In this document: positions 51,128-59,300 of the stretch, in pieces | Layout: each line of letters starts with the position of its first letter | Numbering within the stretch: the stretch's first letter is position 1 | NCBI GenBank assembly: GCA_017937025.1 | Contig: JAGBEJ010000008.1 | Span: 124,001 to 188,000 of the forward strand | DNA length: 64,000 bases | Direction: 5' to 3' | DNA from: Paludibacteraceae bacterium | GTDB lineage: Bacteria > Bacteroidota > Bacteroidia > Bacteroidales > Paludibacteraceae | Made by a program: the position numbers and the translations under genes | The notes under the pieces: model-generated | Database searches by the model: none | Told to the model about the DNA's origin: nothing | The model's input: only the letters and a program-made list of their open reading frames with translations

Positions 51128-51201
51128 TGACTCATGCAGGATTCAAACCTGCAACCTTCACATCCGTAGTGTGACGATCTATTCAGTTGATCTAATGAGC
51201 C
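51128..51201 (-). tRNA. tRNA-Arg(ACG) with an unusual 19-56 pair
   Basis: The minus strand folds exactly as a 74-base tRNA. Acceptor GGCTCAT / ATGAGTC has one G-T wobble, then TA, D arm GATC-AACTGAATA-GATC, anticodon arm TCACA-CTACGGA-TGTGA with ACG at 34-36, variable AGGTT, and T arm GCAGG-TTTGAAT-CCTGC, discriminator A. CCA is not encoded. The normally invariant G19 and C56 are A and U here, which still pair, so the elbow contact appears preserved. A34 would need deamination to inosine by TadA to read CGU/CGC/CGA. A terminator follows directly. Confidence 0.88.
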
Positions 51202-51306
51202 GTCCGCTTTTGGTTTGCGAGTGCAAAAGTATCACTATATTATTTCTATTCCAAATCTTTTGCGTTTTTTTTTCACTCGACTACCCTCTTTTATAAACCG
51301 ATTCAT

Positions 51307-51314
51307 TACTTTTG
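51307..51314 (+). promoter_or_regulatory. -7 element for the 51342 lipoprotein gene
   Basis: TACTTTTG fits TAnnTTTG, predicted start near 51321, 21 bases before the ATG. Confidence 0.45.
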
Positions 51315-51341
51315 TGATAAACAAACACACAAGAAAGCATT

Positions 51342-51707
51342 ATGAAACACATAATTTCACTGCTCTGCCTAACGGCAATCATAACATTGTCTGCATGTGG
51401 ACCTAAGCATGACGCCAAGAAGACGGTCAAGAAAAAACAAATGTTCTACACCACCGCCAACAAGGCTGCCGAAGACGGAGTCCTGACCGATGACGAAATC
51501 GACGAGCTGATTTTCATCTACAAGACCATTGAAAACATCAACAATAAATACAAGAACGCCGACAAGGAGACCCAAAGGGAATTCAGAGAGGAACTGGCGC
51601 ACATCGAATCCATAGACACCAAGACCAATTACATAGGGGCGATGATGCTATTGGGTTTCTGCGAAGGCGCTGACAAATTCAGCATAAGGCAAGACCAGAA
51701 TAAATAA
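51342..51707 (+). CDS. Small lipoprotein, unknown
   Basis: A 121-residue protein with a lipoprotein signal (MKHIISLLCLTAIITLSAC, Cys19). The mature part is charged and helical (DGVLTDDEIDELIFIYKTIENI), with an acidic turn that resembles EF-hand or TerB-type loops but lacks a full calcium-binding set. No family recognised. A single-gene unit with its own promoter and terminator. Confidence 0.7.
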   Translation: MKHIISLLCLTAIITLSACGPKHDAKKTVKKKQMFYTTANKAAEDGVLTDDEIDELIFIYKTIENINNKYKNADKETQREFREELAHIESIDTKTNYIGAMMLLGFCEGADKFSIRQDQNK

Positions 51708-51710
51708 AGA

Positions 51711-51743
51711 AAAGGCGGACCGCAACAGTCCGCCTTTCTTTTT
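51711..51743. terminator. Bidirectional intrinsic terminator between the lipoprotein gene and trxB
   Basis: AAAGGCGGAC / GTCCGCCTTT, a 10-bp perfect stem with a 7-base loop. CTTTTT follows on the plus strand; the convergent trxB gene ends at 51758. Confidence 0.8.
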
Positions 51744-51757
51744 CATCTGCAAAATGG

Positions 51758-52696
51758 TTACTCCTTAGACGCAAGCCACTTTTCTGCATCCAGAGCCGCC
51801 TTGGCTCCACTGCCTGCGGCTATCACCGCCTGCTTGTAAACACTGTCTGCCACATCACCTGCCGCGAACACGCCTTCCACGCTTGTCGCTGTGGAATTGC
51901 CCTTGGTCAGTATGTAGCCCTGCTCGTCCATATCCAGCTGACCTTTGAAAAGCGACGAGTTCGGCTGATGGCCTATGGCAAGGAAGAATCCGTCTATCTC
52001 TATATCCACGTTCTGCTCATCGGCCTCGCCTTTGCGCTTCACCAGATGAGCGCCCTGCACCTTGCCTTCGCCCCACAGTCCCACAGTGTTGTGCTCGAAC
52101 AGCACTTCGATGTTCTCCCTTTCCTCCACTCTCTTCTTCATTATGTCGGAAGCGCGGAGATAATTCTTGCGCACTATCAAATAGACTTTCTGACACAACT
52201 GACTGAGATACAAGGCTTCCTCACACGCCGTATCGCCGCCGCCGACCACAGCGACAATCTTCTTTCTGAAGAAAAATCCGTCGCACGTAGCGCAAGCCGA
52301 CACGCCTTTGCCTCTGTACTTGTTCTCGTCAGCCAGTCCAAGGTACTTTGCCGACGCACCGGTAGAGATTATGATGCTCTCTGCCTCTATTTCATAATCC
52401 GTGTTGGCTTTAAGTTTATAAGGCCAGCTGCTCAAGTCAGCCTCGGTTATTCTGCCGCTTCTTATGTCGGCGTTGAACCTCAGTGCCTGCTGTTTGAGCT
52501 GGTCCATCATTTCGTTGCCGTCCACGCCTTCAGGATAACCAGGGAAATTCTCGACTTCGGTTGTCGTTGTCAGCTGTCCTCCGGGCTGCATTCCTTCGTA
52601 AAGCACTGGCGCAAGGTTTGCCCTCGACGCATATATGGCTGCAGTGTATCCAGCAGGACCCGAGCCTATGATAACGCACTTAATTCTTTCTGCCAT
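51758..52696 (-). CDS. trxB: Thioredoxin reductase
   Basis: A 312-residue flavoprotein of low-molecular-weight TrxB type. FAD motif GSGPAGYTAAIYASRA, redox-active disulfide ACATCDGFF, NADPH motif GGGDTACEEALYLSQ, and C-terminal FAD motif GVFAAGDVADSVYKQA. It reduces thioredoxin with NADPH in the cytosol. Independent of the neighbouring lolA gene because a terminator lies between them. Confidence 0.97.
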   Translation of the reverse strand: MAERIKCVIIGSGPAGYTAAIYASRANLAPVLYEGMQPGGQLTTTTEVENFPGYPEGVDGNEMMDQLKQQALRFNADIRSGRITEADLSSWPYKLKANTDYEIEAESIIISTGASAKYLGLADENKYRGKGVSACATCDGFFFRKKIVAVVGGGDTACEEALYLSQLCQKVYLIVRKNYLRASDIMKKRVEERENIEVLFEHNTVGLWGEGKVQGAHLVKRKGEADEQNVDIEIDGFFLAIGHQPNSSLFKGQLDMDEQGYILTKGNSTATSVEGVFAAGDVADSVYKQAVIAAGSGAKAALDAEKWLASKE

Positions 52697-52722
52697 GTTT
52701 ATTCTCTTTTTCTGTTAATAAA

Positions 52723-52755
52723 AAAAAGGAGACGAACGTCAAAATCCGCCTCCTT
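52723..52755 (-). terminator. Intrinsic terminator of the ftsK-lolA unit
   Basis: Minus-strand AAGGAG(G)CG / CG(T)CTCCTT followed by seven or more T, 8 bases after the lolA-like stop. Confidence 0.75.
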
Positions 52756-52762
52756 GGTATAT

Positions 52763-53458
52763 TTACCTCAAGTCGTTGACCACAACTCCTGGATGAGATT
52801 TCGGATAGAATGTGAAGAACGCGTCGCCGTATTTGTTCTTCTGTGTCTTGACCACTGTGAATAGCGTGTGTACTCCATTCTGGCTCAAGATTTTAATCGA
52901 CACAAGCTCCATCGTTTTCTTGTTTATCTTCACTGTCGCCTTGTAGTAGCCTTTGCCCTGGCTTCTGTCTGGATAAACGTCGATGATGTGGTTAGGGTCT
53001 GAACTCTTGTTGTCCATGCTGAACTGTATTGTCGAGTTCGTCGTGTAGCTTGTCATCAGGTATGCCGGATTGACCTCCTGAAGGTCTTTCTTTGTTGGCA
53101 CCGTGATGGAAACTTCGTTGTCCTTAGCCACGTAGATGTACTCGTACTTGCCGTCGTAGTATGTCTGTGTGCCAGGAACGGAGAGTCTGAATTTCGTTCC
53201 CTTCATCATTATCTCACCAGTAATGTTGTCTTTCTTGCCGGTTTTGGTGTCATTCACAAGGATTTTGAAATCCACCTTGATGTCGGTCTTGTACTTCTCA
53301 GCTGCCTTGTCGAGCAGAGCCTTTGCCTTTGCGTCGGTCTGCGACGGAATGTCGGCCTTTGTCACTGGTTTGAGGTGCGTTCTCTGCTGCTGAGCGCAAA
53401 CGCTTGTGAAACTGATAGATGCAGCCAATGCCGCTGTTATAAATAATGAATGTCTCAT
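52763..53458 (-). CDS. LolA-like outer-membrane lipoprotein carrier family protein
   Basis: A 231-residue protein with a signal peptide (MRHSLFITAALAASISFTSVCAQ). The mature part has the LolA-like half-barrel pattern: AKALLDKAAEKYKTDIKVDFKI, GEIMMKGTKFRLSVPGTQTYYDGKYEYIY, and the C-terminal VVKTQKNKYGDAFFTFYPKSHPGVVVNDLR. LolA shuttles lipoproteins through the periplasm. In Bacteroidetes a LolA-like gene is often placed after ftsK, as here (13-base gap). Whether it is the essential LolA or a paralogue cannot be told. Confidence 0.85.
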   Translation of the reverse strand: MRHSLFITAALAASISFTSVCAQQQRTHLKPVTKADIPSQTDAKAKALLDKAAEKYKTDIKVDFKILVNDTKTGKKDNITGEIMMKGTKFRLSVPGTQTYYDGKYEYIYVAKDNEVSITVPTKKDLQEVNPAYLMTSYTTNSTIQFSMDNKSSDPNHIIDVYPDRSQGKGYYKATVKINKKTMELVSIKILSQNGVHTLFTVVKTQKNKYGDAFFTFYPKSHPGVVVNDLR

Positions 53459-53471
53459 AGTTCTTTTCTTT

Positions 53472-56096
53472 TTAAGATTCTAACGTGTTAGTGTCATTTG
53501 CATTTTGATGCTTCTCCGGATGCAATTTCAGTTCCAAACTATATTCGTCAGGCACTAAAATTTGTCTTTGCTTGCTACCCTCGAACGGTCCGACGATGCC
53601 TGCAGCCTCGAGCTGGTCCATGATTCGGCCCGCTCTGTTGAATCCGATTTTGAATTTTCTCTGGATATTCGAAGTCGAACCTTGTTGAGAAGCCACGACC
53701 ATGCGAGCCACCTCTTCAAACATCGGGTCACGCTCGTTTGGATTGACATCGCTACCCTGCTGAACCTGCTGTGGAATGCCGCTGAATGGGTCGGCATAGT
53801 TGCTTTGTCCTGCGTTAGGGTCGTAGTCTGGCAGAATCATCGCTGTAGGATAACCCTGCTGCTCGCCAATGTAGTCAACGATGTTCTCAACCTCTGGAGT
53901 ATCCACGAACGCGCACTGCACACGAGTGGTCTCGCCATCCTTAGAGAAGAGCAGGTCGCCTCGACCAATCAGCTGCTGAGCGCCGGAAGCGTCAAGCACA
54001 GTTCTTGAGTCCACCACCGAAGTCACACGGCAAGCGACTCTCGTAGGGAAGTTCGCCTTGATTATACCGGTTATGACGTTGACAGAAGGACGCTGTGTCG
54101 CGATTATCATGTGTATGCCGACTGCACGCGCCAACTGAGCGATTCTCGCGATTGGCAGCTCGACCTCCTTGCCTGCGACCATTATCAGGTCGCCGAACTC
54201 GTCTATCACAACGACGATGTAAGGCAGGAATCGGTGTCCCTTCTCTGGGTTCAACTTTCGGTGTATGAACTTGTCGTTGTACTCCGTTATGTTTCTCACG
54301 CCAGCCTTCTTGAGCAGCGTGTAGCGGTCGTCCATTTCCTTGGTCAGGGAGTTGAGCGTCTGCACAACCTTTGTAACGTCGGTTATGATTGGTTCTTCCT
54401 CGTCCGGCACTTTCGCTAAGAACTGACGCTCTATCTTGCTGTACAGCGTGAACTCCACCTTCTTAGGGTCAACCATCACGAACTTCATGTAAGCCGGATG
54501 CTTGGCATACAGCAACGAAGTGATGATTGCGTTCAACGCGACAGACTTACCTTGACCGGTAGCACCAGCCACGAGCATGTGAGGCGCCTTGGCGAGGTCG
54601 AACACAAACACCTCGTTTGTAATCGTCTTTCCGAGCGCGATAGGCAGAGCGTATTTCTCCTTTGCCTCCTGATATTTCTTCGAGCTCATCATCGACATCA
54701 TTGACACGATCTGCTTGTTCTCGTTAGGCACTTCGATACCTATCGTTCCCTTGCCTGGAATCGGCGCGATGATACGTATGCCGGTAGCCGCAAGACTGAG
54801 CATTATGTCGCTCTCGAGGCTCTTGATTTTCGATATTCTGACACCCGGCTTAGGCACAATCTCGTAAAGCGTGATTGTCGGTCCTACTGTAGCCGAGATG
54901 CTTGTTATCTCGATGCCGTAGTTGCTCAGTGTCGTTGTTATTCGCTTCTTGTTGGCGTTCTGCTCCTCGAGGTTTACGGCCGGCTTTTCGTTGCCGTAAT
55001 CCTTGAGCAGCGACAGTTCTGGATATTTGTAATGCGACAAGTCGAGCGTCGGGTCGTATTCTCCCAGTTCATCAAGACTTGGCATGTTGTCATCGGAGTC
55101 GTCTATAATGCTTGGCGTGTTGTCGGACGATGCATGAGCGCCTTCGCCTTCGCTGCCGCCTGTCTGCACTGAGAACGAAACGTCTGGCGCTGGAGCTGGT
55201 TCTGGTGTCGGCGTTTGAGGTGTTACATCACTCTCAAGCGGCTCGTTATGAACGCTCTCTGGTCCCTCAGTTATGGTCCAGCCGTCATCATCACCATCCT
55301 CTTCTCCTTCGTCTGTGCCTTTATCTGTTTGAGCTATGACTGGGGCTACGACATTGCTTTTCTCCCCATTATCCTTCACCTCGTCGGTCTGAACGTTCTC
55401 TGGTTCAACTTCATCTTCGCCTTCAATCAATTCATTTCCAACCTTACGACCGAACGTTTCTTTAAGCCATGCCCAAAATCTCTGACAAAGGCTTGCCAAA
55501 TATGGCAGAGTCTCCTGGTGGAAAAAGACTATGAACAACACAAGGAACGCGAGTATTATAAGGAACGTGCCTGGGATGCCGACATTGTCGGAAAGCTTCT
55601 CGCTCATCTCCCTGCCATAGTTGCCGCCGAAGTTTATGAAGTCTTCATAAAGCCCATAGAAAAAGAAACTGATTGAGAACGAGGTCCATATCAACCCGCA
55701 CACAAGCATTATCTGCGTCTTCCAGAACGACTCCATACGCACGCCTATCAGACGAAGTCCGACAAGCGCGAACATGCCGAGCAAGAAGAATGAGGCAATG
55801 CCGAAACAGTCATTCACAAGCCATTCCGAAGCATAGGCGCCAAAGCGGCCGCCCCAGTTGGAAATCTTGTCGCCAGGCGTGAGCGAGAACAGTCCGTTGT
55901 TGCTCACTATGCTGTTGTCATCGGCGCCAGTGAAGAAATATGAAATCATCGATATGGCAAGATAAAGCACACACACGCATATAAGCACACCCAATGCGAT
56001 ATGCGTTCTTCTGTCTGTCAGAAAGCTTTTCAATGATTGCCAGAAAGACTTTTTCTGAGTTGGTTTTGCTGATTTCTTTCCTTTTTCCGTCGCCAT
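53472..56096 (-). CDS. ftsK: DNA translocase FtsK/SpoIIIE
   Basis: A full-length (874 residues) FtsK. Four N-terminal membrane helices in about residues 1-190, a Pro/Glu-rich linker, the alpha/beta motor with Walker A VAGATGQGKSVALN and Walker B PYIVVVIDEFGDLIM, SVNVITGIIKANFPTRVACRV, and the C-terminal gamma winged helix (QRKFKIGFNRAGRIMDQLEAAGIVGP) that reads KOPS sequences. It moves chromosome termini at the division septum. First gene of the ftsK-lolA pair. Confidence 0.97.
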   Translation of the reverse strand: MATEKGKKSAKPTQKKSFWQSLKSFLTDRRTHIALGVLICVCVLYLAISMISYFFTGADDNSIVSNNGLFSLTPGDKISNWGGRFGAYASEWLVNDCFGIASFFLLGMFALVGLRLIGVRMESFWKTQIMLVCGLIWTSFSISFFFYGLYEDFINFGGNYGREMSEKLSDNVGIPGTFLIILAFLVLFIVFFHQETLPYLASLCQRFWAWLKETFGRKVGNELIEGEDEVEPENVQTDEVKDNGEKSNVVAPVIAQTDKGTDEGEEDGDDDGWTITEGPESVHNEPLESDVTPQTPTPEPAPAPDVSFSVQTGGSEGEGAHASSDNTPSIIDDSDDNMPSLDELGEYDPTLDLSHYKYPELSLLKDYGNEKPAVNLEEQNANKKRITTTLSNYGIEITSISATVGPTITLYEIVPKPGVRISKIKSLESDIMLSLAATGIRIIAPIPGKGTIGIEVPNENKQIVSMMSMMSSKKYQEAKEKYALPIALGKTITNEVFVFDLAKAPHMLVAGATGQGKSVALNAIITSLLYAKHPAYMKFVMVDPKKVEFTLYSKIERQFLAKVPDEEEPIITDVTKVVQTLNSLTKEMDDRYTLLKKAGVRNITEYNDKFIHRKLNPEKGHRFLPYIVVVIDEFGDLIMVAGKEVELPIARIAQLARAVGIHMIIATQRPSVNVITGIIKANFPTRVACRVTSVVDSRTVLDASGAQQLIGRGDLLFSKDGETTRVQCAFVDTPEVENIVDYIGEQQGYPTAMILPDYDPNAGQSNYADPFSGIPQQVQQGSDVNPNERDPMFEEVARMVVASQQGSTSNIQRKFKIGFNRAGRIMDQLEAAGIVGPFEGSKQRQILVPDEYSLELKLHPEKHQNANDTNTLES

Positions 56097-56137
56097 TTTC
56101 TCTTTTATATCTTAGGTTTTGTCCTTATATTCAATCA

Positions 56138-56155
56138 TGCGTCAAGCAAGACGCA
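56138..56155 (-). promoter_or_regulatory. 5'-leader stem-loop of ftsK
   Basis: TGCGTC / GACGCA on the minus strand with a 6-base loop, starting at the transcription start predicted from the -7 element at 56163-56170. The nifJ leader has the same architecture. Confidence 0.4.
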
Positions 56156-56162
56156 CAAAATG

Positions 56163-56170
56163 CAAATATA
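56163..56170 (-). promoter_or_regulatory. Bacteroidetes-type -7 element for ftsK
   Basis: Minus-strand TATATTTG fits TAnnTTTG, predicted start near 56156, giving a 60-base leader before the ATG at 56096. Confidence 0.45.
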
Positions 56171-56247
56171 GAAATTTTAAACCATTGACCTATGCTTGTA
56201 ATTCCGAAATTACTACCTTCGTATTCATAAAAAACAAACGACAAAAA

Positions 56248-57687
56248 ATGAACACAGAAGAACTCTCAGAACTATTCAGGAAACACTTCAAAATAGACGC
56301 CTCTGCCGTGACTAAACTCAAGGGAGCAGGCTCAAACAGACAATATTTCAGACTTAGCAACGGCGACACAACCGCAATCGGCGTGCACGGAGAATCGGCC
56401 GAGGAGAACAGAAGCTTCATCAAGCTGGCAGAGCACTTCGCCGCACAAGGACTGCCGACGCCAAAAGTCTTCTGCCACACAGACGATTACATGTTCTATC
56501 TGCAGGAGGACCTTGGCTCTATAGCGCTTTTCGATGCCATGGAGAACGGCGTGAAGACATCCTCGTTCTCTGATGCGGAAAAGAACCTGCTTTTCAAGAC
56601 TATCGAGAAACTGCCAGACATGCAGTTCAAGGGCGCCGAAGGACTCGACTTTTCTGTATGCTACCCACAGTCGGACTTCAATCGCGACACCGTGATGTGG
56701 GACCTGAATTACTTCAAATACTGCTACCTGAAAGCCACTGGAATTCAGTTCCTTGAGACAAAACTCGAGGACGATTTCCGCAAACTCGCCGACGACCTGC
56801 TCGCCGAGAACACAAACACATTCCTGTATCGCGACTTCCAGTCCAGAAACGTGATGATAAAGGACGGAGAACCGTATTTCATTGATTTTCAAGGCGGCAG
56901 ACGAGGCCCGATATACTACGACGTTGCTTCGTTCGTTTGGCAGGCAAGAGCTAACTACCCTGCTCCGCTGAAAAAGGAACTGATAAAGCACTATCTCGAC
57001 GCCCTGTCTAAATATCAATCTGTAGATGCCGCCGCTTTCGAGAAGAAACTAAAACTTTTCGTGTTCTTCCGCACGCTGCAAGTGCTGGGCGCATACGGTT
57101 TCCGTGGCTATTTCGAGCAGAAGGAGCATTTCATAGCAAGCATACCATTCGCGCTGAACAACCTAAAGGAATCGCTCAACGAAGGCATTGCTGACAGCTA
57201 CCCTTATCTGAAATCCGTGCTTGTCCAACTGACTGAGACTAAGGACTCTGAGCCAGAATATCCATCTGAAAATGTCGAGAAACTGACAGTCACCGTCTAT
57301 AGCTTCTCGTTCAAGAAAGGCATCCCGAGCGACGACAGCGGCAACGGCGGAGGATACGTGTTCGACTGCCGCGGCATGAACAACCCAGGCAGATACGACG
57401 AATACAAGCAATTGACCGGACTCGACAAGCCTGTCATAGACTTCCTCGAAGCACGTGGCGAAATAACACGCTTCCTGCAGTCGGCTTACAAGATTGTGGA
57501 TGCGCACATTGTGGACTACTTGAAACGCGGATTCGCAAACCTTTCTGTCTGCTTCGGATGCACTGGAGGCCAGCACAGATCGGTCTATTCGGCACAGCAC
57601 ACAGCAGAGCATATCGCCAAGAAATTCGGCGTGAAAGTAAGACTGATACATCGCGAGCGTGGCATAAACCAAGATTTCAACTTCTAA
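56248..57687 (+). CDS. AmgK-like sugar kinase fused to a RapZ C-terminal domain
   Basis: The start at 56248 gives 479 residues; the upstream open frame crosses the divergent promoter region. Residues 1-330 are an aminoglycoside-phosphotransferase-fold kinase with catalytic YRDFQSRN (Asp196, Asn201) and metal-binding IDFQGG (Asp213). This resembles AmgK, the cell-wall amino sugar anomeric kinase. Residues 345-470 are a RapZ C-terminal domain: VTVYSFSFKKGIP, FDCRGMNNPG, and CFGCTGGQHRSVY (435-447). In E. coli that domain binds glucosamine 6-phosphate and small RNA. The MurU-like gene follows after 10 bases, matching the AmgK-MurU peptidoglycan recycling pair. The fusion suggests product or metabolite sensing (inference). 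Confidence 0.85.
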   Translation: MNTEELSELFRKHFKIDASAVTKLKGAGSNRQYFRLSNGDTTAIGVHGESAEENRSFIKLAEHFAAQGLPTPKVFCHTDDYMFYLQEDLGSIALFDAMENGVKTSSFSDAEKNLLFKTIEKLPDMQFKGAEGLDFSVCYPQSDFNRDTVMWDLNYFKYCYLKATGIQFLETKLEDDFRKLADDLLAENTNTFLYRDFQSRNVMIKDGEPYFIDFQGGRRGPIYYDVASFVWQARANYPAPLKKELIKHYLDALSKYQSVDAAAFEKKLKLFVFFRTLQVLGAYGFRGYFEQKEHFIASIPFALNNLKESLNEGIADSYPYLKSVLVQLTETKDSEPEYPSENVEKLTVTVYSFSFKKGIPSDDSGNGGGYVFDCRGMNNPGRYDEYKQLTGLDKPVIDFLEARGEITRFLQSAYKIVDAHIVDYLKRGFANLSVCFGCTGGQHRSVYSAQHTAEHIAKKFGVKVRLIHRERGINQDFNF

Positions 57688-57697
57688 AAGACTGATT

Positions 57698-58432
57698 ATG
57701 AAAGCAATGATATTCGCCGCAGGACTCGGCACAAGACTCAAGCCACTGACCGACGACCGCCCCAAAGCCATGGTCGAAGTCAATGGTAAGCCTTTGATAC
57801 AGCACATCATAGAAAAACTTACAGCCAACGGTTTTGACGAAATCATCGTGAATGTACACCACTTCGCCGAGCAAATTATCGACTTCCTGCGCGAGAATAA
57901 CAACTTCGGCATACGCATCGAAATATCCGACGAGCGCGGAATGCTTCTCGAAACTGGTGGCGGCATAAAGAAAGCGGCGCACTTCTTCGACGACAGAAAG
58001 CCGTTCCTTGTGCACAACGTGGACATTTTCTCAAATGCCGACCTGCGAGAACTGTACAACCATCACATAGAGTCCAGTTCTGCAGCCACACTGCTCGTCA
58101 GCAATCGTAAGTCGTCACGCAATCTGCTGTTCAATGATGATATGCGTTTATGCGGATGGCTGAACAACACGACTGGCGAAACGAAACCTAAAGGCGAGGA
58201 AATAGACGCATCAAAGTTCAAGCACCTCGCTTTTTCCGGCATCCACATCTTCTCCCCTTCTCTTTTCGCGGAAATGGAGAAATGGGACGGCAAGTTCTCC
58301 ATCATCGACTTTTATCTGTCAGCTATGAAAGCCAACAAAATCATCGGCTACGAACACGATGACTTAAAACTGATTGACGTAGGCAAAATCGAGAATCTCA
58401 AGCAGGCAAGCGACTTCCTGAAAGGAATTTAA
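57698..58432 (+). CDS. Sugar-1-phosphate nucleotidyltransferase, MurU-like
   Basis: A 244-residue nucleotidyltransferase. The GT-A-like signature GLGTRLKPLTDDRPKAMVEV is at the N-terminus, followed by FLVHNVDIFSNADL with the metal-binding Asp pattern and GIHIFSP. Length and context match MurU, which makes UDP-MurNAc from MurNAc-1-phosphate in the recycling bypass; other sugar-1-phosphate substrates are possible. Co-transcribed with the upstream kinase-RapZ fusion, and convergent with the defence cassette. Confidence 0.85.
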   Translation: MKAMIFAAGLGTRLKPLTDDRPKAMVEVNGKPLIQHIIEKLTANGFDEIIVNVHHFAEQIIDFLRENNNFGIRIEISDERGMLLETGGGIKKAAHFFDDRKPFLVHNVDIFSNADLRELYNHHIESSSAATLLVSNRKSSRNLLFNDDMRLCGWLNNTTGETKPKGEEIDASKFKHLAFSGIHIFSPSLFAEMEKWDGKFSIIDFYLSAMKANKIIGYEHDDLKLIDVGKIENLKQASDFLKGI

Positions 58433-58457
58433 AGTAAGAACGTATTCACTAACAAAT

Positions 58458-58527
58458 AAAAAGCCGAAGATTTCTCTTCGGCTTTCATTTTGCTTATATA
58501 GACGACTAATACAAATCTTTGACTAAG
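58458..58527. repeat. Direct repeat B-left: pectate lyase 3' end and terminator copy
   Basis: These 70 bases are identical to 60559-60628 (offset 2101). On the minus strand they read as the last codons LVKDLY-stop of the pectate lyase, preceded here by unrelated sequence, and then a terminator hairpin AAAGCCGAAGA / TCTTCGGCTTT. The hairpin also follows the murU-like gene, so it can stop both strands. Confidence 0.9.
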
Positions 58528-58550
58528 AATTGCATAGCCCATTTTCCTTT

Positions 58551-59300
58551 CTATTGGTCCACAGAAAACTTTTCAACAGGAAAATAATAATACAAGAATA
58601 GAGGGAACGCATTCAATATGGCAACTTCATCATGAGGTTTCACATGCTTGACAAGTTGAGCTTCAAAAACAGGCTTCTGTTCCACATCATCTTTGTTCAT
58701 AGGCCATGACAAAGCGTTTTTCGTCAAGTAATTAGCCTTAAACACATGCTGCTGTACAAGGTGCTTCCAATTGTCAGCATCCTTCAAGAATGCATATCCA
58801 TTGTAATGGCAAAACGCTTTCGCTTCTTTCTTGAACTTCTCGCCTTTGCTATCTTCTCGTTTCACAATGTAATTATGGAAATTGCTGTCTGGCAATTCCT
58901 TTGTGTATTGTATGCTCTCAATCATCGGATAACTGATAAACAACCGCCCGTTCTCCGTTTCTTCGTTGAAGTACTCCAACAGTTCTCTTACTTGCGCATT
59001 TTTTGTCGTCAGATTATCTCTATAGAAGTCATAGTCGAAGAAAAGATAGATAGATTCAAAATCTGCACTCTTGTATTTGAACAATTCATTCTCTGGATCT
59101 GTCTTCTTCAATTCTATTTTCAGCACGTCAACCACATCTGCAAATTCACCATATTCATCTTTCAACCGCTTATAGAATGTATAGATGCTGCTACAGAAAG
59201 AGCATATCACCTGATCGTTGCTTCTTGGAAAGAACAAAGACTTGATGCCATCGTACAAAGGTGGCTCATAAGCAGCCCCTTCAAAGATAAAAAGTATCAT
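58551..59300 (-). CDS. TOPRIM-like protein, RloB/AriB-type partner of the ATPase
   Basis: A 249-residue cytosolic protein. It starts ILFIFEGAAYEPPLYDGIKS, with an early Glu as in the TOPRIM first strand, and has YLFFDYDFY, the Asp-x-Asp of the second TOPRIM motif. The region FISYPMIESIQYTKELPDSN continues the pattern of RloB-like proteins found beside AAA15 ATPases. Its ATG overlaps the ATPase stop codon by 4 bases. Such ATPase/TOPRIM pairs (RloAB, PARIS, OLD-like) act as anti-phage systems by nuclease activity once triggered. Exact family uncertain. Confidence 0.7.
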   Translation of the reverse strand: MILFIFEGAAYEPPLYDGIKSLFFPRSNDQVICSFCSSIYTFYKRLKDEYGEFADVVDVLKIELKKTDPENELFKYKSADFESIYLFFDYDFYRDNLTTKNAQVRELLEYFNEETENGRLFISYPMIESIQYTKELPDSNFHNYIVKREDSKGEKFKKEAKAFCHYNGYAFLKDADNWKHLVQQHVFKANYLTKNALSWPMNKDDVEQKPVFEAQLVKHVKPHDEVAILNAFPLFLYYYFPVEKFSVDQ

